Source: Nemopilema nomurai
Taxonomy: Eukaryota > Cnidaria > Scyphozoa > Rhizostomeae > Rhizostomatidae
Direction of reading: 5' to 3'
DNA: 64,000 bases
Assembly (NCBI GenBank): GCA_003864495.1
Contig: ML133394.1
Location: 1,240,001 to 1,304,000, forward strand
In this document: positions 33,601 through 47,641 of the stretch, one piece after another
How positions within the stretch are numbered: position 1 is the first letter of the stretch
Layout of the letters: each line of letters begins with the position of its first letter
The notes under the pieces: model-generated
The model's input: only the letters and a program-made list of their open reading frames with translations
What the model was told of the DNA's origin: nothing
Database searches by the model: none
Position numbers and translations under genes: made by a program

Positions 33601-36240
33601 TCTCTGGGCAGCCACATCTCTCATTATCCTTGGATTACAAAAAATTTTTGCTATGAAATACATACGGTAAAGCGATAAATCTCATCTTCGAGAAAAGCCG
33701 TTACGAAAAAATAATTGAATTGGAAACTGTCTGATATTGATAAGTCGATTTGCAACGTAGTATTGTAAAATGCATAATATAGAGCATAGTTAGGCTCATA
33801 ATATTGAATATAGAGTCACAGAATGAAAGCGCCTTTGTCACGCTTTACAGAAAATGTAAACTGTGAAACAGAAAATGTATCATGCATCAAAATGTATCAA
33901 GTACGTCTCTTGCCTGATATTCATAATGGGCTTCGAAAGTCAGATCAGAAAAATTTGTGGCTTGCAAAGAAGTGAATATAGAAACATATTTCTAAGAAAA
34001 GAAAGAGGAAGTGATGGCTTATTTGATCAAGATGAGAGCGACAATTGGGAAGATACAGAACATGCCTTCGTGCTTTTTTACAAAGTAAGATTCTTCGGCT
34101 TTGCTTGGTGATCAAATGCAATGCATAATCAAGGCTTGGAAAATAAGATTAAACCCAGACACAAAATCAACTTAATCTGACAGATTCTTTGATATATTGA
34201 CTATGAAAGTAATTGCAATTATTGACCATGGACAACATCGGACTTTTCAACTCTTCATTGCAACCCACGTGTGGAACAAACACATAGCAATCAGTTTGTG
34301 TTGAGACGTTCCTTTGTTTTAATGTTTGTCTATGTCTTTATTGATGGTTGGAATTACCGAGAAGGTTTATCAGCAAATCTAACAACTCCCAGCAGTACAT
34401 TCTCAAGTTTCCGGACCGGTTGAACTTAATTATTTGCTAGGCTGTTTGGATAGGCCGAGAATCCGGAAAAATCAAACAAAGAAATAGAAGGAAGTATAGG
34501 ACGAAGTCTGGAATATATGAGAATAACTAAAAAAGGCTGGACCTAAGCAATTAGTATGACAACTAAATCGATCGGAACTGAATGCAGCATTAAAAAGATA
34601 AGGGACTAAGCAGTTAGTTACAAATTAATTGGTAATTGCTGTTCGTATTCTGGACCAAATTTGGTCCACCGACACAGATGTTAATTTGCCCAAATTGTAG
34701 ACTTGAAAACATGCACAGCACAATGCTAATCTGCAATGCCCTTGTTTTCGATCCGCAACTGGCTATTTACTTTATCAACTTCTGAACATTTCCGACATCT
34801 GCATACTCTGAGGCACATTATACTGTTAAGGAAGGCCTCAAAGATTATTGTCGAAATAAACGCTCTTTTACATGGTTTTCTATGATCAAAATGTTTTCAG
34901 ATAATTTGAACTTACAAATTTCCCATCGAGTCAAACCGGAACATGGCTTGGCTTCACCTTTGAAGAATTTTGACCTGAAAATTGAGCCCCCTGTGCCCCC
35001 TTAATGTTGTCTCAATCAAAGCATCTTTGAAATTTGAAAGTAACGATCAATGATAAAACATTCCGATTCTTATTTTCTAGCATTGCTAGTGGGATTCATG
35101 TACTTACACAACTATACATCGTTTACTTTAATGTATTCATACTAAGTACGGAATCACGTTATACAACATAATATATCATATGCTGCACGTCTCTTTATCT
35201 GCGTATCCTGTCTACCAACATCGATATATGATAGTGTGGCAGAAAATTTCCATATTCCGGATTCCGGATTTAAAAATAGCCAATTGAAATCTATTCAAGG
35301 TCATCTTGGCCCTTTTACAGCACCTATGATCAATTCGAGCTGCCTTTGTTCTTCTTGTTCCATTATCACCACGTGTTTTAAATTGTTGCTGTTTGTCTCC
35401 TGGCACCCGTGAGTCGAAACGTTAAATCATGGGATCCAGCGGTACTTTGCTTGACCATTTCTAAAAAAATTTTACACATCCGTTTGCTCCTGCTAAGCTT
35501 TTGGGCTTTTCAATGTTGTCCCTGCCAAAAGTCTCATAGCGTCTTCTATCCTATAATCTCCCTATCTACTTTAGGCCTTTGTAAGGAATCAGTTCCCTGG
35601 GCAGCTATCTTTGTACAATTTTGTACCATAGAGATTCCTCTCCTGATCATGACAGAAAAATTTATAAGTCCATTGACCTTCCTAGAGTAGTAGCAAAACG
35701 TACACTCTAAAGAATGTTTGCATTTGTTTTTTAACAAAATGTGATATGTTTAGAATTTACCTCTTCTAATCCGCTAAGTTTGTGTTAAAACCCAAGTTTG
35801 GCGTTCATTCAAACCAAGACTTTTTGCTTCTGGCTTCTTTGCTTAATCCATTCAAATAAAATTTCAAAAATTTTGTTGGGAAACAAATTGATTTTTCAGT
35901 TCAAGAAATTCCTTGGGGCCATGTTAATCATCGATAAATGTACAAAACAATTATAAGTACGCTAAATAGTAATTAATCAGGAAAGTGTCAATTTTTTCCT
36001 ACTTTTTGATAATATTTTTCATTTTCACTTATTCGCCCCCAAATAACCTGTCAGACAGCCCCCATTGAATGCATAAAGGTCTTATTTCTTCTAATTTAGG
36101 AAGAAGAATGATCTCTAACGGAATCGTTTGAAATGAATACGAATGAATAAATATGCAGCTTCATTGTAAATAAGATTAAAATGTTGTGCTTTTTATCTTT
36201 TTGCGAAGACAGCCAGTAACAGCTTCGACATACCTGTATA
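21675..36240. other. Gene-poor region
   Basis: I found no exon chain with consistent phases and no recognisable domain here. Small ATGGCG-type starts occur at 23821 (46 codons) and about 29099 (about 20 codons), but neither leads to convincing downstream exons. One dispersed repeat copy lies at 34735-34868. The region may hold non-coding transcripts or distal regulatory DNA. Confidence 0.45.
34735..34868. repeat. Dispersed repeat, copy 2
   Basis: 'ttttcgatccgcaactggct' and 'ttccgacatctgcatactct' match the copy at 6.8 kb. It continues into 'tattgtcgaaataaacgctc'. Confidence 0.5.
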
Positions 36241-36244
36241 CACT

Positions 36245-36895
36245 TATCAATGCAGTAAGCCTGATATAAGTAGGACAATTGTTCTAATGCAATGTAATTA
36301 GCCTGTTTTGAATATGATAATTATTCTAATGCAATTCAGGAGGCCTGATATAAATGAGATAATGTTTTCTTATACAGTGCAGTAGACCTGACGTAATTAT
36401 AATAATTATGCTAATGCAGTGCAGTAGACCTGACGTAATTATAATAATTATGCTAATGCAGTGCAGTAGAACTGATATAAGTATGATAATTATTTCAATG
36501 CAGTGCAGTAGAACTGATATAAGTATGATAATTATTCTAATGCAGTACAGTAGACCTGACATAAGTATGATAATTATTCTAATGCAGTGCAGTATACCTG
36601 ACATAAGTATGATAATTATTCTAATGCAGTGCAGTAGAACTGATATAAGTATGATAATTATTCTAATGCAGTGCAGTAGAACTGATATAAGTATGATAAT
36701 TATTCTAATGCAGTGCAGTATACCTGACGTAATTATGATAATTATTCTAATGCAGTGCAGTATACCTGACATAAGTATCTAATGCAGTGCAGTATACCTG
36801 ACATAAGTATGATAATTATTCTAATGCAGTGCAGTAGAACTGATATAAGTATGATAATTATTCTAATGCAATGCAGTAGGCCTGACGCAAGCATT
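36245..36895. repeat. 42-bp minisatellite, about 15 copies
   Basis: The repeated unit contains 'tctaatgcagtgcagtagaa' followed by 'ctgatataagtatgataatt'. A truncated copy near 36771-36790 breaks the register, and edge copies at both ends are more diverged. Since 42 is a multiple of three, open frames of 14-residue repeats appear on both strands; these are not genes. Confidence 0.93.
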
Positions 36896-37617
36896 ACAAT
36901 ACTCCATGAATTCATGCACAGCACAACACATCACCATTACCGCGAATCACGCGTTCAACCAACACGTTGGCCCTCACTGATTCGAGCCTAGTTTTTCTTT
37001 GTTCCGTACTCTAACAGCTTATCGCCTCAATCCTAACACTAGAGTTGCCACAAGTGGTCCTAATTCATTGAATGGGACAACATTCTCTCCTTATAAAACC
37101 ATGTCTCGGCTGTGGACAAAAATGTGGAAACGCGCTTGTTCATACCTGGAAGACATTTATCGGGTAATGAAAAAAGCAAAAGGGAACTTGCGTCTAAACG
37201 GATTTGTTGATTGGCCATATAACCATGTCTCTGTATTTCTCGATGACTTACACATACTTTGAGAGCTGACTCCACTCTTAAAAGGCCATACAAATCACGG
37301 TGGTTTACCTCAAGCGTGCCTTCCATCGACCTTGCTTTTCATAAGTAGGAAATGGAGTCAACACTTGACGTAAATCATCTCCGCAAGTTCCGTTTGGTGC
37401 TAATGTGCTTCCTGAAAGCTTGTTCCTGAATGAGGTAGGCCCGTCCGCTGAAAAATGGCTCTTGAAAAGAGATTAGGTGCCTATCTCAAGGGAGATGACA
37501 GCCAAGCAATATAGGCCTGCGGCAACGATTCAGCTTCAGCGAAGGAGCTCTACGCAGATGCAAAATGGACGTGGGCGAATGCATGTGAACTCCGACGTGT
37601 AGAATGGCTATAACAGA

Positions 37618-38150
37618 GGTGAGTGTGTCAGCACAGCAAGAAAAGTTACTCTTGCAAAAAAGAAAAGTATAACCTTGCCCTTACAACATAGAGAGCTGAG
37701 TAGCACTGTCCTAGCAGCACAGAGAGGTGAGTCACATTACCCGAGCAATACTGAAAGGTGAGTAACATTATACAAGCAACACAGAAAGGTAAGCGAAACT
37801 GTTCTAGCAATAAAGAAAGGTAAGTAACGTTGACCTAGCAAAAGCGAAAAGTGAGTAACAGTGCCCGAGCAGTACAAAGCAGTGAGCAACATTACACGAG
37901 CAACAGATAGGTGAGCATCATTACCTTAGCAGCGCAGATAGGTAAGCAAAACTGCTCTAGCAATACAAAAAGGTAAGTAACGTTGCCCTAGCAAAAGCGA
38001 AAAGTGAGTAACACTGCCCGAGCAGCACAAAGCAGTGAGCAACATTACACGAGCAACAGATAGGTGAGCATCATTACCTTAGCAGCGCAGATAGGTAAGC
38101 AAAACTGCTCTAGCAATACAAAAAAGTGAGTAACATTGCCCAAGCAATAA
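37618..38150 (+). repeat. 31-bp repeats with splice-donor-like starts
   Basis: About 16 degenerate monomers of roughly 31 bp each begin with gtgagtaac, gtaagtaac or gtaagcaaa and end in a...aaag or cagata. A higher-order period of 153 bp is clear: gttgacctagcaaaagcgaa at 37829 and gttgccctagcaaaagcgaa at 37982. Most monomer joints read as a plausible 5' splice site (AG|GTAAGT or AG|GTGAGT) on the plus strand. Confidence 0.88.
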
Positions 38151-40310
38151 AGTGTGGTTTTATTCAACGAGACCTGTGGCGCTTACTGTACCAATTACTG
38201 GGTGTCATCTATACACCGTTTCATTGCGAGTCATCAATTTTATGGACAAGTGAAGGCTATCAATTTATCATAGGCTTTATGGGCCTAAAAAACATTTGAC
38301 GTGAAAGTTGCTGAAAATTCAACGTCAAAGTGAGGGTGAAGAGTTTCGCTTCAATGTGGTAAGCTGCATTCTTACTGACTTGGCTTTGGTTTTTATTAGT
38401 CATCAAAAAGGAACAGGGGCAATTGCACTGAAACAAAAAACTAGGCTGAAATATAAGATACACAGAAGATATACAAACATCCTAACATCCAAAGAGAAAA
38501 CACTGCTTGAAAATGATAAAATATCATTAACAATGTTTGTTTGTTTGTTTGTTGTTTTGCTCGGGTTTCACTAAGGCCGGATAGGATGATTCGATGGATA
38601 GGATGAATGAATTAATGGTCTGCTGGCTGTAAGAAAAGAAGTAGTCAAACGATTAGGGAGAAAACAAATTACACTTTTTCTGCCCCTTAGCTGATTCTGA
38701 AACTAAAATTCACCAAAGAATGCTCTACACCAAAGATTTAGCTTCCATTAAAATGAGTCTTCTAATCATCCGAATGAATATATAATATATAATATATATA
38801 TAATTATCCTTATGATTTGTACGTTCCTGCAAAGTATAGTTGTCTTTTTAATTCTTTTGCCATTGAGTATTGATGTTTATTAGTCTAGAATAATCATTAA
38901 GTAGTATGTTTCTAATAAAATCTTATGGTATACAAAAACAGATGTTTAATGACATAAATTGGAAAAATAATTTGTTAAGAGTGGTTTACAATACTTTTAA
39001 TTAAAAGGCCGGCACTTAATTGCAAGCGACCTCGTTTCCGATCGGTTACCAAGACAACAGACTGGCTTCAGAGGCAAACGTACCGAGCTTGATGGTCTTT
39101 GCCTTCTAGCACATATATAAAAGGAAACGTCTTTGTGATTCGATCTCCATGTGTTCATCAACAAACAAAGCTGCTAGAAATTTGAGTTTGCTGCACCAAA
39201 CGCGCAATTTTGTCTTAACGAACTATGATTATTAAGGAAGAATGAAAATGAACACCAATTAAACTAATATAGGACAAAAGAATATTAGGACATAGTAAAG
39301 TGATTTTGACACTATGGGAGAACAGGGTATATCACTCCAGCAATTTATATTGCTAGTAACGTAGTAGCTATTCCTGTCTTTAAAAAAACCGTTTACACCC
39401 TTGACTTACTGATCCCTTACGGAAGTCGAGTGCAGAAAATGCAGCCATGTCTGCTGAGAACATCTACAACTGTCATTAAAATTGTCCATCGTCTACATAC
39501 TATTTCCGGCCTACCACAACACAAACTTCTTCTATGTCAAACACGTCAATTTAAAAACACGCTCTCTATTGTTGCAAATGGGGGTGGTTTATTGTTGCAA
39601 ATGAATAGGAAAACAAACAGTGAATATCACTTTAAAAGAGACGCAGTTACTACAGAGAAGAGCGCAGATGATCAAACAAATCCTTGCAAGTTAATCTTCG
39701 TGCTTTCTGAAAGCCCTGACTAAGCACATTATTTGATGTTTTCTTGCAAGAAATTAGTATTCTGGTGTCGCCTTTGTTCATTCTCCAATCTTTCCGAACT
39801 GAACAGGCTGTTCAAATTGAACTCACGTTCACTGAATTGAACAGCTTTCTTCATAACCAAATATTTATAGAAAGTTGGATTTCAAAATAAGGTAGTGAGT
39901 TTAAAGTAACACTTGCAAACGATGCTTCCCACGGAGAACAAACTTCACATTTGACACTCGCATTCATATAGATTACAACTGCAAATGAGCAAGCCTCGCA
40001 TGAAATAATAACTGTGAAATGATTTTAATACAGGAAACAGCATTGAGTTGAAATAAATTAAACTGTTTTGTTATGAAATTATGAAGTTATGAAATTTTTC
40101 TTGATTAGCAAAAATGATTGGTTCACGAATTGATTGAATCAAATAGTGCTGCAAGAATGATAACAAAGCGATAAGATGGACAAAATAATCTCTTCCTATC
40201 AATGATAATAAATCAATCGTGAATATGTGAATCTATACTGGAGATTTCGAACAAAATTGCTTTGGAAATTACAGCCCTTGGACTGCTGAAACAATAGAGA
40301 TCTTTAATTG
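38151..40310. other. No gene recognised
   Basis: AT-rich sequence with a short (TA)n-like run near 38780-38805. Open frames here are short and show no domain or splice partner. Confidence 0.45.
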
Positions 40311-40316
40311 CCACTT

Positions 40317-40622
40317 TGAAAGACGAAGATTTTTGTCTTTGAAAGACGAAGATTTTTGTCCTCTGCCTTCCAAAGACAGAAACCTGCCGTGTGCGCTTGT
40401 CAAAGACAAAGATTTTTGTCTTTCAAAGACAGTCTTCGAAATTAAACATGTCTAATTTTCGAAGACAGTCTTCGATAGACAAAGACAAAAGTCTTCCGTG
40501 TGCGGATTACTCGAAGACAACATCTTCGTTTTTCAAAGACAAAAGTCTTCCGTGTGCGGTTACTCGAAGACAAAAATCTTCGTCTTTCAAAGACAAAAGT
40601 CTGCCGTGTGCGGTGGGCTTAA
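40317..40622. mobile_element. Foldback element with repeated 'aaagac...gtcttccgtgtgcgg' blocks
   Basis: The right half carries three blocks resembling 'aaagacaaaagtcttccgtg' followed by 'tgcgg'. The left half carries inverted counterparts ('tttgaaagacgaagattttt'). The centre is a near-palindrome around 'ttcgaaattaaacatgtc'. Multiple nested inverted repeats and no coding capacity suggest a MITE or foldback remnant. The left terminus looks incomplete. Confidence 0.7.
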
Positions 40623-40720
40623 AAGGTGCTTGAGGTTCCTATGAGGCTGGTATACGAGCACAGTATCAATTCACAATGAAATACAGTGAGCAAAGGTATT
40701 GCACAGATTAGAATAAACAT

Positions 40721-41004
40721 GGCGGAAATTTCGCGATGTGGTTCGTGATAAATTTGTTTCGTTGAAATACTTTTGCTCACCAAGTGTTCCACAGTTGACA
40801 GCAGCGTTTATTATCAAGGAAGTTTTTATCCATAAGGCCAAGGATGGAGATTCCAAATGGGACAATATATGTGCCATTTTTGTAACGCAGAGCAATGAGA
40901 TCACAATATTGAACACGTACCCAGGGCAAACAAATATCAACTTGATCGGAAAGGTGCAGAAAACATTGATTACAGCGATGAAGAACTGCAGGTTTATTTT
41001 ATAA
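40721..41004 (+). pseudogene. Coding-like fragment, unassigned, possibly frameshifted
   Basis: An open frame reads VVRDKFVSLKYFCSPSVPQL and continues with a balanced composition to KTLITAMKNC before a possible donor (cag|GTTTAT). It has no in-frame ATG. An ATGGCGGAAATTTCGCG lies just upstream in another frame, so one inserted base near 40735 would give an ATG-started frame. I do not recognise the protein and see no downstream exon. It may be a broken first exon or chance. Confidence 0.2.
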
Positions 41005-44000
41005 AGTGCCTTGGATCTTAAAATGTAATTATCGTCTTCTGTTTGAGCAGCAAAATCACAATTTATCGTTTTGTTCCTGTATAGCCCAATCTCACAGAAA
41101 CCAGATATGCTGGCAAAAATTGTCTGTGAATGAAGTAAAGAATAATATTTAGGTACGGGAAGATAGTGGTAGAAAGCAGGTATGGCTCTGCATTCTAGTT
41201 AAAAAGTGTGCAATGTTCAACTAACTTTTCCAACGAGGCAATGGGCTTCAATAGCAGGTTTGGGTGGAAACAGAGAAATGGAACGCTGGGGCATGTGTCA
41301 AGATTATTCGTTGATTATAGGGGTATCTGAAAGACCACTTTTAACAGGACAATTTAAACTGTATTTCATGTGGGTAAATTGTATTCGTAATGGCAGGTAA
41401 CAGACATGAAACGATGTAAATACTGCTCGTGAACATGGACTGCTATTGTTCTGTTTTGGCTCATGAACATTTATACAGTGGATAGGTTGTTATAATCACT
41501 TAACTTTGATAAAATTGGTACTAGTGAAACTTGATCAAATAGTAAAACATTATAGGCAAACTTATTTCGATTTATTATACAACACGTAATTTAAAATGAA
41601 AATGAAACTAAAGAGAGTCGAGCTGGCATCCTTGTGGAACTCCAACAAAAATGAACTATTGTACCCCTACCCTAGATTGTTTGTGTTTGTGATTGAACAT
41701 GAGTGGATCGTAACCCAGCAAAAGTAAACTGTGCCATCATGCTCTGGCGGTAAATGGCCCATCAATTAGTAAACTAGTGACGTTGAAGATCAGTCGTATA
41801 TATTTGTCATTCTAAATGTATGAAAGTGGCCTTGTAACCAAATTTGAATAAAACTTTTAGATGAAACAGGCCTAGCACCATGGTCCAAGATATCGGGAGC
41901 ATGATAAACCTATGAGCGGAGGCCTTTTGCATCTAACACTACAGCTGAACACGTCTAGGGCGACCTTAGGAAATTGGAGGAGTACCCAACACTAAACTCA
42001 GCCAGAACAGATCAGGGTTCATTGGCACAAGAAGTAGGAACTCTGAGGGGGAAACAACTGTGGTAAGGGGAGGAGAAACCTCTAAAACATCGCACCGTAC
42101 CAAACATTTTTGATAATGAATAGATAATAGCAAGTATTGGTTATGGTGGCATATATTTGGCTATAGGTTTACTTGAAATGTATTCTATTCTCAAAAGTGG
42201 CATAGAAATTAGGTAAAGGTAAGCCTTATGCCTGCTTCACTGGAGACAGCACGTTCATTAACCAAACCAGATATAGATATAGATGACTCTGATCCAGAAA
42301 ACATGCTTAAGTTTTCGAAAACATCGATAATTGAGGTCACATAATATATGGTATTATGGAGATTTTTGCGACTCACTTTGGGCTATCCAACATAGAACGA
42401 CTGCCCACAGATAAAAAGATTGCAGTATTTCGCCTTGACACTTGAAATCAATGACAGTATTTCCTGCAAAAACGACTACCGTCTAATTGACAAGCTGTCC
42501 TCCAATTTAGTGACATTCTAAGAAAATGCAAGAGCAAGCTGAGAATAACATGCTGAAAAACACGATTTAAAATAAAAACTTTCATTGAAACGAACATTGC
42601 TAATGGATCATCCAGTTTGATTGGAATAAAAACCTTGAAAATATAGAGCAAAAGTTTTTTTGCCAGTTGAGTCTACACCAAAAGGGTTGAGATATGAAGT
42701 GGAGATATCCACTTGTCTGACTTCTTTTAGACCACACATGCTTATTGTTCCAAGGGAACCTACAAGCAACTCAAACTTATTTTTCACTTGAAAATCAAAA
42801 GTAGCCATCACAAGCCTGAATAGTAGCCTTACTAAGTCTTATAAAGATGAAGGTAAGTAAAAAAGTGAAAATGCCACAAGGATGAATTTTGGCGCCACTC
42901 TTCAAAATGTCGCCAATATCAAGAACTATAATGCCATTGCTTGTGTATAAACACTGCAACCAAAGACAGGTAATAGAAATTTATCACACGATTGGCACGG
43001 GCAATGAGGATGAGCCTATCTTTTGCAATAAATGAAACAGGCCAATCTGTAATGCTTTGGGTTTCTTTTTTTCAAAAAAAGACGTTACGTCCCTCAACAT
43101 ATGGTGCATCACATTGTCTAGAAGACTTTTGAAAAATAGGTAAATGACTCAAAAAAAACTCAATCCCCGCAGTAGAAGTACTAGAAGCATGACACGTGAT
43201 TAATACTGGGTTGTCGGTGGAACGTGATAGGTCCGCGTTTTCAAAGAAAAATGAAGCCCCCTTTTGGAGGGGGGCAAATTTCAAACCCTGCTTCATTAAT
43301 GATTGCTGACAGCTTTTGATAAAAGTGCATTTTTTCAATAAAAACTTGAGAAAAGTTGCTTGAAGAGAATGAAAACTACTTCCAGTTGGAGGACATTGCA
43401 TGCACACGCACAAGAAGACAATGAATGGTAGCTTGCCAGAGATTTACCCTCTACCCTTCCTTGCTCTAGTAATCAGACGCTGTGATCTCGGAACAAAGGA
43501 CCATCTATGTTTGCTCCCAACTTCAGGAAACCGCAAACAAGTCTTTCAGAGTGAAAGTACTTCTCCGGAACTCCGGAAGCTTTTTGAGAATTGAAAAGAA
43601 TCAATCAAACGGTAATGGGCTTTCAACAACAAAAACCAGGCACTTTCGATCTGCCGTGCGACATATGAAATATTAATGATACAACGAAAGTTATTCACGT
43701 CGTGTTAAAGCAAGAAAGCCTCGAATCTGGGCGGCCGCATAGCCGCTGCGACTCAGCCGCTAACATGCCGCCAGAGCATTGGCGGAGGCTGCGGAAAGAG
43801 CCGCGAGAATAAGGGCGTGCACAAAGAAAGGGCCAGGGTCATCCTTGAAATTTCTGATTGCTTATAAAAGCGTGACAGCTTTCCCGTCTGGTCTTAGGTA
43901 GCCACTCCAAATGCTCAAGTGGTACAGGCATCCATATATGTGCAATTTCCTTCAAGGGTTCGGAAAAGGTATGTTGTGTATAAAGCAAATCAATAACAAC

Positions 44001-44935
44001 AAAGGAGTTAGGAGGGGCCTGGCAGGAAGGTGGCTCGGTGGGGGCACACCTTATATGGGACAACTAACCAAAATACGGCTTACAAAGAAAGAAGAGGAAA
44101 AGAAAATAAATGACAGAAAGAGAGGAAGAAGATAGGGAAGATCACTTGAATTTTATAGCTGTGAAGATTTACGCTCCGGTTTTAAGCTAAGAGCATCCAT
44201 CGTGAAGCAAATGAAAATGAAATGAACACATTCCATTGAGCACACGAAGAGATATCAAGCACTTTCTAAAAATAGACAGTACAGAGCCTGCGCAGTGTAG
44301 TCACTTTGTAACTGTGCACGTGAAGTAGATTCAAAGGCATATCGCGTGCAATCTACAGTGGAAGTGACCACGTGAAATGGTAGATGGATACTTGTGATTG
44401 GTTGACGTTTGATTGACAGTTCGAGCTTGCTGGCTCCGAGCCATTTAAATATGCTTCAATTCCCTTTAAGGTGTGATGGTATTTTAATGGAAAAAGATGA
44501 GGAGATTCTAAGGAAATAAAAAACATGGACATGGAACGATTAATAGCAGAATATTAGGACATAAAAGTAACGGAAGTCGTGTGGAGGCGAAGGAGACGAT
44601 GTTTTTACTTTAAATACGCCAGTATTGAATTTCTAGATACTGCAAAAAATGAGCCTTAAAATGTTGATACTAAGAATGACCAGCAACAAAGCAACGATCA
44701 AAGAGCTTCTTTCGAGATGAGTCTTCCAAGGAATGCGGCACGAGACACTTGGTCGGTTGAGGCTGTCTACAAATATTTGAAACATGTGTATTATCTACAA
44801 TGATAAGGCCTTACATTACAATGTCAACAAACGACGACAACAGGGAGTGATTCAGCCAACACATTCAAGTTGGCAAAGAGAAATAGGGGAAAATAAATAC
44901 TGTCCTTTTTGCCAAGTTATTTTGCGCAATCTATC
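41005..44935. other. Gene-poor region with a small GC-rich island
   Basis: No exon chain is visible. A short GC-rich patch at about 43725-43815 (gcggccgc near 43731, repeated gccgc and gcgg) stands out from the AT-rich surroundings. The 3' UTR of the dynein light chain gene should occupy the right end of this stretch. Confidence 0.4.

Positions 44936-47641
<2,706 letters not shown>

Noticed and set aside
36326..36991. Repetitive frames of 14-residue repeats on both strands
   Set aside because: Same reason: a 42-bp minisatellite, no start context, no domain.
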